From positions 2,969 through 9,101 of the forward strand of contig DOMW01000161.1 of assembly GCA_003510345.1 (NCBI GenBank): a stretch of 6,133 nucleotides of DNA, read 5' to 3'. Made by a program: the position numbers and the translations under genes. The stretch is from Clostridiales bacterium (GTDB lineage: Bacteria; Bacillota; Clostridia; Christensenellales; Christensenellaceae). The notes below the pieces were generated by a model. The model saw nothing but the letters and a program-made list of their open reading frames with translations. It was not told where the DNA came from and did not search any database. Within the stretch, counting starts at the first letter, position 1, and each line of letters begins with the position of its first letter. Positions 1 through 6,133 of the stretch are shown one piece after another.

Positions 1-1097
1 CGTATCTCGTGGCTCATGCGGGATAGGAATTCAGACTTCGCCTTTGTGCTGGCGAGCGCTTCTTCCCGCGCCCGGTTCAGCCTGCCGAATGTTTCGTTGC
101 GCGAGATAGAAGCCGCGATCAATAGCCCGCTCTCATTGATGATTTCCGCTTCCATACCGGTAAACCCCGCGTGCTCTTTGCTTGCCGCAAAGCCGATGCC
201 GCCCCAAAACAACCCGTGCAGGTAAAGCGGCACAAGCATGACGGCGCGCGACCCCACTATGCCGGGCAATTCCCGCATTTTTTCCGGCAGGGACGCCGTT
301 AGGCTACAGGTATAGTTGCGCTCCGCCATCGTTTCACGCCAACCCGGCATGATCTCGTCGTAATACAGGATCTGGTCGCCATTGTTTTCATAGAATGCGG
401 TATAGCCGTCACACGTCCACTCCGAGCGGTAAAAACAAGCCGGGCCGCGCTCCGCATCCCGGTTTCTCCAGATAAAAGCGCGGTCGGCCTGCAAGCTTTC
501 ACCCAGAACCTGTAGCGACATGTGCAGCACCGTTTCATAGTCATGGTAAAAATCCCCCACCAGCAGCGACGCGGCGGAATTTCCCGCGCGCAGCAAGCGG
601 TTTTGTTCAGCAAAATCTTTTTCGGAAGCGAGGCCGCTTATCCGCTTCACTTCCAGTTCCATGTCCCTTGCCTTTTGCTCGGCCTGCTTGCGCCGGGAAA
701 GGTCAAACGCGATACCGGCAAGGCGAACGGGCACGCCCTGTTCGTCCCATTCATAGACTATGGCGCTTTCCTTTACCCATACGATGCTACCGTCCCGCCG
801 CACCATGCGGAATTCTATGTTGTAGCGGTCTGCTTCCCCGTGCGCGAGGGCGTCCACATTCCGCTGCACCGCGGCCCTGTCTTCGTCATAGATCAACATG
901 ACGCGCGTACTGCCCCGATGGGGCACCTCCCCCAGTTCATAGCCCGTGAACTGCGCGATGGAGCGGTTTATGCGCATTTCATCCGACGGCAAATGCCAGT
1001 TCCAAATCCCTACAAACGCGGAATCGGCGAGAAAGCTGATCGCGTCGGCCGAAAGCCCGGAAACGTTCGCGTTTGTGCAAGCCGATTTCTTTTCCAT
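1..1097 (-). CDS. PAS-GAF sensor histidine kinase, 3' part outside window
   Basis: Cytoplasmic sensor kinase of a two-component system. I translated the minus strand from ATG at 1097 and it stays open for 365 codons to the window edge. Residues about 28-138 look like a PAS_3 domain with PAC motif (GIWNWHLPSDE, FRMVRRDGSIVWVKE, then LAGIAFDLSRRKQAE). Residues 139-170 form a charged, probably coiled-coil linker. Residues about 185-332 look like a GAF domain (ADRAFIW, VMLVPLYLHGLFWGGIGF). Residues 354-365 read KSEFLSRMSHEI, the HisKA H-box, with H363 as the expected autophosphorylation site. The ATPase domain, and any receiver domain, would lie beyond position 1. There is no signal peptide or membrane segment, so the signal should be intracellular. 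The start is fixed by an in-frame TGA five codons upstream; the purine run gagagag before ATG is only a weak ribosome site. The ligand cannot be read from sequence. It is divergent from the glutamate dehydrogenase operon. Confidence 0.9.
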   Translation of the reverse strand, partial: MEKKSACTNANVSGLSADAISFLADSAFVGIWNWHLPSDEMRINRSIAQFTGYELGEVPHRGSTRVMLIYDEDRAAVQRNVDALAHGEADRYNIEFRMVRRDGSIVWVKESAIVYEWDEQGVPVRLAGIAFDLSRRKQAEQKARDMELEVKRISGLASEKDFAEQNRLLRAGNSAASLLVGDFYHDYETVLHMSLQVLGESLQADRAFIWRNRDAERGPACFYRSEWTCDGYTAFYENNGDQILYYDEIMPGWRETMAERNYTCSLTASLPEKMRELPGIVGSRAVMLVPLYLHGLFWGGIGFAASKEHAGFTGMEAEIINESGLLIAASISRNETFGRLNRAREEALASTKAKSEFLSRMSHEI

Positions 1098-1194
1098 ATC
1101 TCTCTCTTTTCATATGGTGATACTGCTGCCTCTCCACAACGCAACGGACTAAGAGTCTGCCGCCGCGCTTCGCTGTTTGTAATTCTGTCATTCC

Positions 1195-1222
1195 ATTATA
1201 ACCCAGTTAGCCAATAGTTCAA
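1195..1222 (-). promoter_or_regulatory. Sigma-A-type promoter for the sensor kinase
   Basis: Read on the minus strand, TTGAAC (1222-1217) and a perfect TATAAT (1200-1195) are separated by 16 bases. Transcription would begin near 1188 and leave a leader of about 90 bases before the kinase ATG at 1097. The leader contains a small dyad at 1145-1159 (CGGACT/AGTCTG, one G-U pair), too weak to name. The -35 box lies inside a short palindrome, AGTT-CA-AACT at 1216-1225, which could be an operator half. This is a pattern match only. Confidence 0.55.
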
Positions 1223-1256
1223 ACTGTGAATATAAAATAGTTAGATAACGCAAAAT

Positions 1257-1286
1257 TTGACACAAAAACCGTGGGAATGCTATACT
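1257..1286 (+). promoter_or_regulatory. Strong extended -10 promoter for the gdhA operon
   Basis: A consensus TTGACA (1257-1262) and TATACT (1281-1286) are 18 bases apart, and TGC directly before the -10 box (1278-1280) gives an extended -10 element. Transcription should start near 1293, leaving a leader of about 35 bases before the ATG at 1329. The near-consensus boxes suggest high expression by the housekeeping sigma factor. The -35 boxes of this and the divergent kinase promoter are only about 34 bases apart, so a regulator bound between them could affect both. Confidence 0.75.
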
Positions 1287-1314
1287 TTATCCGTGATAAA
1301 TTTTGATTAAATTT

Positions 1315-1320
1315 CGGAGG
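1315..1320 (+). promoter_or_regulatory. Ribosome binding site of gdhA
   Basis: CGGAGG ends 8 bases before the ATG at 1329. Another ATG at 1322 lies too close to this site and opens a different frame that stops after 18 codons, so 1329 is the right start. Confidence 0.8.
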
Positions 1321-1328
1321 TATGTCAT

Positions 1329-2615
1329 ATGGAAACAGGGAACTACAATCCTTTTTTGAACGCGCAAAAGCAATTTGACGGCGTGGCCGAGCTGCTGGAA
1401 CTGGACAGCGGCACGCGGCAGCTCCTGCGCCGCCCGATGAAAGAACAGCACTTTACCATCCCCGTGAAGATGGACGACGGAAGCACGCAGGTGTTTTCCG
1501 CGTTCCGCATCAAGCACAACGACGCGCGCGGGCCGGCGAAGGGTGGCATCCGCTTCCATCCGCATGAAACGGCGGATACCGTGCGGGCGCTTTCCATGTG
1601 GATGACGTGGAAGTGCGCGGTGGTGGATATCCCCCTGGGCGGCGGCAAGGGCGGCGTGATCTGCGACCCGCACAACCTCTCCAAAAACGAGCAGGAACGG
1701 CTGTGCCGGGGCTATGTGCGCCAGCTTTACGGGCAGATCGGCCCGGTTTTGGACGTACCCGCGCCCGACGTGATGACAAACGGGCAGCATATGCTGTGGA
1801 TGATGGACGAATACGAAGCGCTCTCGGGCGGGCGTTACCCGGGCGTGATCACCGGAAAACCGGTGGGCATGGGTGGCTCGCTGGGGCGGACAGAAGCCAC
1901 CGGCTACGGCGTGATATATACGCTGAAAGGGTTGCTCGCTTATAAGAAAATACCATTTTCCGATACGACGGCAAGCTTCCAGGGCTTTGGCAACGTGGCC
2001 GAATACGCGGCGCGCATGTACACGGAGCTTGGCGGAAAAGTGATCGCCGTTTCAAGCTGGGACCAGGACGACGCGAAGTCCTACACGTTCCGCAAAAAGG
2101 ACGGCTGCGACATCGCGCAGCTTGTGAGCATTAAAAATTCCTTCGGCAGCATCGACAAGGAAAAAGCGCGCGCGTTTGGGTACGAGATACTGGAAGGCGG
2201 CGAGTGGCTGAAACAGGATGTGGATATACTGGTACCGGCGGCCCTCGAAAACCAGATCACACCCGATGTGTGCGGGCAGATATCGGAAAAAGTAAAGATC
2301 ATCTGCGAGGCGGCGAACGGCCCGACCACGCCGGACAGCGACCCCATATTAAACGGGCGCGGCGTCACTATAATCCCGGACTTTTTATGCAACGCGGGCG
2401 GCGTTACGTGCAGCTACTTCGAGCAGGTGCAGTGCAACATGAATTATTTCTGGAGCAGGGAAGAAGTGCTGGAAAAACTGGAATACGCTATGACGAACGC
2501 TTTTACCGCCGTGAACGAGCTGGCGCAGGAGAAAAAGCTGAGCTTGCGGGACGCGGCGTATGTGATCGCGATAAACCGCGTGGTAAACGCGGTAAAACTG
2601 CGGGGCTGGGTGTGA
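1329..2615 (+). CDS. gdhA: Glutamate dehydrogenase (Glu/Leu/Phe/Val dehydrogenase family)
   Basis: Cytoplasmic enzyme that interconverts glutamate with 2-oxoglutarate and ammonia using NAD(P). The 428-residue length is normal for the small hexameric class. The N-terminal substrate domain has PAKGGIRFHP (69-78, K71 and K95 in the glutamate pocket) and IPLGGGKGGVICDP (101-114), which fits the family active-site signature with catalytic K107. D147 in VPAPDVMT is the expected catalytic aspartate. GRTEATGYG (186-194) leads into the Rossmann domain with FQGFGNVAEYAA (217-228). CEAANGPTTPD (326-336) and CNAGGVTCSYFE (354-365) are standard C-terminal motifs. The acidic residue that usually reveals NAD preference is not clear (VIAVSSWDQ at 238-246), so I do not assign the cofactor. 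It could act on another amino acid of the same superfamily, but the length and motifs favour glutamate. It has its own strong promoter, and the next gene follows after 19 bases with no terminator. Confidence 0.95.
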   Translation: METGNYNPFLNAQKQFDGVAELLELDSGTRQLLRRPMKEQHFTIPVKMDDGSTQVFSAFRIKHNDARGPAKGGIRFHPHETADTVRALSMWMTWKCAVVDIPLGGGKGGVICDPHNLSKNEQERLCRGYVRQLYGQIGPVLDVPAPDVMTNGQHMLWMMDEYEALSGGRYPGVITGKPVGMGGSLGRTEATGYGVIYTLKGLLAYKKIPFSDTTASFQGFGNVAEYAARMYTELGGKVIAVSSWDQDDAKSYTFRKKDGCDIAQLVSIKNSFGSIDKEKARAFGYEILEGGEWLKQDVDILVPAALENQITPDVCGQISEKVKIICEAANGPTTPDSDPILNGRGVTIIPDFLCNAGGVTCSYFEQVQCNMNYFWSREEVLEKLEYAMTNAFTAVNELAQEKKLSLRDAAYVIAINRVVNAVKLRGWV

Positions 2616-2620
2616 CACAA

Positions 2621-2627
2621 AAAGGAG
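2621..2627 (+). promoter_or_regulatory. Ribosome binding site that fixes a TTG start
   Basis: AAAGGAG ends 7 bases before the TTG at 2635 and lies in the 19-base gap after the gdhA stop. No ATG or GTG in this frame is placed as well, so TTG is the probable start codon of the downstream gene. TTG usually lowers translation, so the second protein may be made at a lower level than the dehydrogenase. Confidence 0.75.
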
Positions 2628-2634
2628 CAGGGCT

Positions 2635-5600
2635 TTGGCGGACGAGGATAGCAAGGAGCGTGAACGCAGGCTAAGGGCGCTCACCGAGCGGGCAAAAGAG
2701 CTGGAATGCCTGTACGCCGTAGACGAGTTGTTGCAGGATAAACAGCTTTCTTTGCCTGCCGCCATGGCAAAGCTTGTGGATATTTTACCCATTGGCTTCT
2801 CAAACCCCGCCGCCTGCCGGGTGCGCATCCGTTACCGAAACGAGTCTTTCAGCGCGCCCGATTTTGACAAGGCGACAGTGCTCACAACCGTGGACGTGTA
2901 TGAGGATGAAGAAAAAACCGGCGCGATCGAAGCCGGATACATCATGCCCCCCGGCGAGCCGATCGAGCTTTTAGACGACGAGATAAAGCTTTTAAGCGTC
3001 ATAGCGAGGCGGGTTTCGCAGCTTGCTTTGGGAACGGCGCGCGAGGTCCGCTTGCTCGTGAATATGCTCGGGCAGATCGACCCCGATATGCTCACGCGCA
3101 TAGGCGAAAAATTGCAAGTACACATGAAAGACGCCGCCCAAACGGGCGGGCCGTCTTTTTTTGCGGGCGGGCAGCCTTATGGGGAAACAAACGCCCCGCT
3201 TCGTATAAGCCTTCCCACGGCGGCGGCCCCGCTTGCGCAGACGATTATTGAAAATGCCGTGTCGTTTTTGCCGCGCGGCGAGCTGTTCAGTCTGATCAAC
3301 AAATGGGTACGGGAAGAGCGGGTGTTCGCGCTGGTAAAAACAGTGGACAATCCGGCTGCCAGCATTGGCGATGTGCTTCTCGCCGTGCATAAATACATTG
3401 AGGCGGTGGGTGAAAAGGGCAGCGGGTCGCTCACCGAGTCGTGGCTCACGGCGGAGCTGGCGCACCGTTTTTTATCGAGCGACAGCCGGATATTAAATCA
3501 AGTGCTGGATACGCTCCGCGTGGCCGATTTCGCCCCCGTGCTGGAACGGATCATCGGTTCGGAATCGAGCAGGGGAAACATAGGCGGCAAGGGCGCCGGG
3601 CTTTTTATCGCGCAGCAGATATTGCGCAGGGCGGCGGAGGGAGATCCGCTTTTAGCCGATATCAAAACGCCGCGCACCTGGTATGTCGCAACGGACGCGA
3701 TTGCGGATTTTTTACAGTACAACAACATGAAGGAACTGAACGCGTATAAATACAACCCGCTGTTTCACCTGCGCATAACATACGGCGATGTGGTCGCCAA
3801 AATCAAGCTTTCCAAACTGCCGCCCAAAATAGCGCACATGCTGCGCACGGTGCTGGATGATATAGAAGGCGCGCCGCTGGTCGTCCGGTCGTCCTCGCTT
3901 TTGGAAGACAGCAAGAAGGGCGCTTTTTCCGGCAAATACAAAAGCCTGTTCGTGGCGAATGTGGGAACAAAGGAAGAACGCCTCGCGGAGCTTATGGACG
4001 CGATACTGGAAGTATACTCTTCCATGTACAACCCGGACTCTATCAGCTACCGGAAAGAACGCGGGCTGCTCAATGAAACGGAGCAGATGGGCATACTGAT
4101 ACAGGAAGTTGTGGGCCGCAGGATAGGCGATTATTACCTGCCCGCTTATGCAGGCGTGGCGTTTTCACACAATATGTTCCGCTGGTCGGCGCGGGTGAGC
4201 CGTGAAGGCGGGCTGGCGCGCATGATGCCGGGCCTGGGCACGCGCGTCGTAGACCGGGTGGGCGACGATTACCCCATATTGTTTTCGCCCGCGGAACCCG
4301 GGCTGCGCATAAACCAGACGCCGGACGATATCCGGCATTATTCCCCCAAAAAAGTAGACCTGATAGACCTTTCCGCCCGCCGGTTTGCCACGATGGACAT
4401 CACGGAGTTTTTGCGGCAAAACGGGGATGAATTTCCCGGCCTTTCCCAGTATGTTTCCGTTTATTCCATGGATATGATGGAAAACAAAAACGCGTTTACG
4501 CTCGATACAAAAAAAGACGACATGGTGGTGACGTTTGACGGGCTGCTCGCGGGCGAACTGCCAAAGCGGCTCAAACGTATGCTGGATGTGCTGGAGGAAA
4601 AAATGGGCACGCCGGTCGATATCGAGTTCGCGTTTGACGGGCAGCACCTTTACCTGCTCCAGTGCCGCCCGCAGGGCGAGGGAACCGCGCGGCAGCCCGC
4701 GCCCATACCGCAAAACCTGCCCGCGGAAGACGTTGTGTTTACCGCGAACCGCTATGTTTCGGACGGTATGCTGCGTGATATTACGCATATCGTGTATGTG
4801 GACGGGGAGGAATACGACAAGCTTTCTTCGCGGGAGGAATTGCTCGCCGTGGGCAAAGCTGTGGGACTTTTGAACGAGGCGCTCAAAAGGCGCAAATTCT
4901 TGCTGATCGGCCCGGGGCGTTGGGGCAGCCGGGGCGATATTAAATTGGGTGTGCGCGTCACCTATTCCGATATTTCAAATACCGCCGCGTTGATCGAGGT
5001 CGCCCGCGCAAAAGCGTCGTATACACCAGCGCTTTCGTTCGGCACCCACTTTTTTCAGGATCTTGTGGAGGCGGATATTGTGTATATTCCGCTGTACCCG
5101 GATCAGCCGGATACCGTTTTCAAGGAAAGTTTCTTCCGCTGCGCAAAGAATGAGCTTGCGGCAATATTGCCGGAATACGCCCGCCTTTCCCATGTGGTCA
5201 CGGTCATAGATATCCCGGCGTCCAATTTTGGCAAAACGCTCTCCATCCATATGAACGCCGAGCTTTCCCGCGCGGTCGCTTTTCTCACGAAGGAACCCGG
5301 CGGGGCAGAGGAGCGCAGGCAGCCGCCGTCATGGAAAACAACGGAAGAAAGCGAGCACTGGCAGTGGCGGTATTACATGGCTTCGCAAATCGCGGATAGC
5401 CTTGATATGGAAGCGCTAGGCGTAAAAGGGGTCTACCTGACCGGCAGCGTGAACGCCGGTGGCGCGGGCCCGGGCAGCGATATCGACTTGCTGCTGCATG
5501 TGGACGGAAATGAAGAGCAGCGCCGTTTGCTTACAAGCTGGCTAAACGGCTGGAGCCGCGCGCTTGCCAAAATTAATTTCCTGCACACCGGATATGATGC

Positions 5601-5724
5601 GGGCAATCTGCTGGACTTTCATTTGATGGACGACGCGGATATCGAAAAGAAAGACGCTTACGCGCAAAAGATCACTTCATATGCCGACCCGGCGGCGCGA
5701 CTGCGCGTGCGGGGGCAGGGGTAA
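2635..5724 (+). CDS. PPDK/PEP-synthase-type ATP-grasp protein with GAF-like N-terminus and C-terminal nucleotidyltransferase
   Basis: A 1029-residue soluble multidomain protein; reaction unknown. Residues 5-30 are charged and helical and run into a GAF-like region (about 23-135; ELECLYAVDELL), as in sensor proteins. A helical linker (about 140-305) precedes the PPDK_N ATP-grasp domain (about 306-680): GNIGGKGAGL (314-323, K319), PLVVRSSSLLEDS (414-426, R418), FSGKYKS (431-437) and VDIEFAFDGQHLYLLQCRP (661-679, E664, Q676, R678). These ATP-site residues look intact. Residues about 700-885 hold a domain with GPGRWGS (759-765) and SFGTHFFQDL (801-810), seen in some PEP-synthase-like proteins. 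Residues about 915-1015 resemble a pol-beta-type nucleotidyltransferase: GS at 937-938, D949-I-D951, and D994 in LLDFHL as the third metal ligand. The swivelling phosphohistidine domain and the PEP/pyruvate barrel are absent, so the automatic name PEP synthase would mislead. It is apparently co-transcribed with gdhA. Confidence 0.85.
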   Translation: MADEDSKERERRLRALTERAKELECLYAVDELLQDKQLSLPAAMAKLVDILPIGFSNPAACRVRIRYRNESFSAPDFDKATVLTTVDVYEDEEKTGAIEAGYIMPPGEPIELLDDEIKLLSVIARRVSQLALGTAREVRLLVNMLGQIDPDMLTRIGEKLQVHMKDAAQTGGPSFFAGGQPYGETNAPLRISLPTAAAPLAQTIIENAVSFLPRGELFSLINKWVREERVFALVKTVDNPAASIGDVLLAVHKYIEAVGEKGSGSLTESWLTAELAHRFLSSDSRILNQVLDTLRVADFAPVLERIIGSESSRGNIGGKGAGLFIAQQILRRAAEGDPLLADIKTPRTWYVATDAIADFLQYNNMKELNAYKYNPLFHLRITYGDVVAKIKLSKLPPKIAHMLRTVLDDIEGAPLVVRSSSLLEDSKKGAFSGKYKSLFVANVGTKEERLAELMDAILEVYSSMYNPDSISYRKERGLLNETEQMGILIQEVVGRRIGDYYLPAYAGVAFSHNMFRWSARVSREGGLARMMPGLGTRVVDRVGDDYPILFSPAEPGLRINQTPDDIRHYSPKKVDLIDLSARRFATMDITEFLRQNGDEFPGLSQYVSVYSMDMMENKNAFTLDTKKDDMVVTFDGLLAGELPKRLKRMLDVLEEKMGTPVDIEFAFDGQHLYLLQCRPQGEGTARQPAPIPQNLPAEDVVFTANRYVSDGMLRDITHIVYVDGEEYDKLSSREELLAVGKAVGLLNEALKRRKFLLIGPGRWGSRGDIKLGVRVTYSDISNTAALIEVARAKASYTPALSFGTHFFQDLVEADIVYIPLYPDQPDTVFKESFFRCAKNELAAILPEYARLSHVVTVIDIPASNFGKTLSIHMNAELSRAVAFLTKEPGGAEERRQPPSWKTTEESEHWQWRYYMASQIADSLDMEALGVKGVYLTGSVNAGGAGPGSDIDLLLHVDGNEEQRRLLTSWLNGWSRALAKINFLHTGYDAGNLLDFHLMDDADIEKKDAYAQKITSYADPAARLRVRGQG

Positions 5725-5886
5725 GTGACTGCTGATCAATGCGGGGTGCGCGTCTTTTTGGTCTTTCGGTGGGTGATAATTCAACAAAGGTTATCGATGC
5801 CCCTGTTAGGCAGATCCTCCCAAACACGAACTTGTATTTATGATTGTGCAAATATCTTGTGTTTGCTTTTGGGTATTCCTCATGGG
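5725..5886. other. Non-coding gap between the operon and the IS remnant
   Basis: No convincing gene is present on either strand. Short open frames here lack a ribosome site and recognisable motifs. A U-run at 5755-5759 follows a GC-rich stretch just after the stop codon, but I cannot form a good stem, so I do not call a terminator. GATAA/TTATC (5775-5779 and 5791-5795) is a small dyad. The base composition changes here from GC-rich coding DNA to AT-rich DNA, as expected near an inserted element. Confidence 0.5.
5821..5865. repeat. Imperfect inverted repeat, possible IS200 right-end structure
   Basis: CAAACAC (5821-5827) pairs exactly with GTGTTTG (5859-5865), and ATTT (5836-5839) with AAAT (5850-5853) inside it, leaving a 10-base loop and an uneven internal loop. 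IS200/IS605 elements carry subterminal imperfect palindromes that TnpA recognises as single-stranded hairpins. The position downstream of the tnpA fragment fits the right end of such an element. The exact element boundary cannot be told from one copy. Confidence 0.4.
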
Positions 5887-6133
5887 TCAAGGAGCCTGCG
5901 GCGCATTTATAGTATTCCGCCTTCGGCGGTTTACAGCATTTTGCTGTATATTTCAGGTTCGCATGCTTGTCAAACATCATCAGTGCACTTTTGCCTTTCA
6001 AATATCCCATAAAGGTGGACACACTTATCTTCGGCAGTATGCTCACCAACATATGGATATGATCTACCATCAGGTGCCCTTCCAGTATTTCCACCCCCTT
6101 ATACCGGCATAGCTGCTTCAATATGTCCCGCAG
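5887..6133 (-). pseudogene. tnpA: IS200-type TnpA (Y1 transposase) fragment
   Basis: The minus strand from 6133 to 5948 encodes 62 residues typical of the middle of IS200/IS605-family TnpA, a single-strand DNA transposase. It includes KGVEILEGHLMVDHIHMLVS with the HUH motif HIH (6061-6053), then FMGYLKGKSALMMFDKHANL. In intact proteins this is followed by a segment near NRxFWxxGYYV and by the helix with the catalytic tyrosine. Here the similarity stops after HANLKY and neither is present. The frame stays open to 5672, inside the end of the preceding gene, but that tail looks like non-coding sequence. In another frame the tail reads NRRRRNTINAPQAP and stops at 5887, which could be the original C-terminus brought close by an internal deletion; this is a guess. 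The start lies outside the window. The fragment should be inactive in transposition. Confidence 0.8.
5917..5948. repeat. Two adjacent small hairpins at the broken end of tnpA
   Basis: CCGCC-TTC-GGCGG (5917-5929) is followed by TACAGCA-TTT-TGCTGTA (5932-5948); both have perfect stems of 5 and 7 pairs. They lie exactly where the transposase similarity ends, in the 3' part on the minus strand. They may be element-end structure, a terminator-like stem, or the product of the rearrangement that shortened the gene. Neither has a clear U-tract on the minus strand, so I do not call a terminator. Confidence 0.5.

Larger units (their letters stand above)
5821..6133 (-). mobile_element. Remnant of an IS200/IS605-family element
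   Basis: The element is called from the TnpA fragment plus the inverted repeats on its 3' side. The left end and the transposase N-terminus lie beyond 6133. No tnpB is seen. The right limit is put at the outer arm of the repeat at 5821 as an estimate. The element lies convergent to, and just downstream of, the large ATP-grasp gene without breaking it. Confidence 0.55.

Noticed and set aside
522..1217. Open frame of 231 codons on the plus strand opposite the sensor kinase
   Set aside because: It lies antisense to a frame with clear PAS, GAF and HisKA motifs, has no recognisable domain, and is explained by the GC-rich codon pattern of the kinase.
1287..1790. Open frame of 167 codons antisense to gdhA
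   Set aside because: It covers the most conserved active-site part of the dehydrogenase, has no ribosome site of note, and shows no family motif.
4165..4788. Open frame of 207 codons on the minus strand inside the large ATP-grasp gene
   Set aside because: It is rich in histidine, arginine and valine, as is common for shadows of GC-rich genes, has no motif, and overlaps conserved PPDK_N sequence.
5735..5760. Possible intrinsic terminator after the operon
   Set aside because: There is a short T-run, but the preceding GC-rich bases do not form a convincing stem.
5821..5948. CRISPR-like or tandem repeat cluster
   Set aside because: The inverted repeats differ from each other and there are no regularly spaced direct repeats.
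5725..6012. Plus-strand open frame of 95 codons directly after the large gene
   Set aside because: It begins at the base after the stop codon without a ribosome site, and its later part is antisense to the transposase fragment.

Overview
The window carries three protein-coding genes and a degraded insertion-sequence end. The DNA is GC-rich in the genes (many gcg/cgc/ggc codons) with AT-rich gaps, purine-rich Shine-Dalgarno sites (cggagg, aaaggag), a TTG start, and a clostridial-looking hexameric glutamate dehydrogenase. Together these suggest an anaerobic, moderately high-GC member of the Clostridia (Bacillota). This placement is an inference, not a proof.

Left part (1-1097, minus strand): the first 365 codons of a soluble sensor histidine kinase with a PAS domain, a GAF domain and the start of a HisKA domain. 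It is cut by the window edge just after the phospho-acceptor histidine. Gap 1098-1328: a divergent promoter region. A minus-strand promoter (TTGAAC-16-TATAAT) points to the kinase. A strong extended -10 promoter (TTGACA-18-TATACT) points to the dehydrogenase.

Middle (1329-5724, plus strand): an apparent two-gene operon. A complete 428-residue glutamate dehydrogenase is followed 19 bases later by a 1029-residue protein that starts at TTG. The second protein has a coiled-coil/GAF-like N-terminus, a PPDK/PEP-synthase-type ATP-grasp domain with its key motifs, a GPGRWGS domain, and a C-terminal DNA-polymerase-beta-type nucleotidyltransferase. It lacks the phosphohistidine swivelling domain and the PEP/pyruvate barrel, so it should not be read as an ordinary PEP synthase. 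Pairing with glutamate dehydrogenase suggests a role in controlling carbon/nitrogen flux, but this is a hypothesis.

Right part (5725-6133): a short non-coding stretch, several inverted repeats, and on the minus strand a piece of an IS200-type TnpA transposase. It keeps the HUH motif but has lost the part that holds the catalytic tyrosine. It is most likely a dead IS200/IS605-family remnant.
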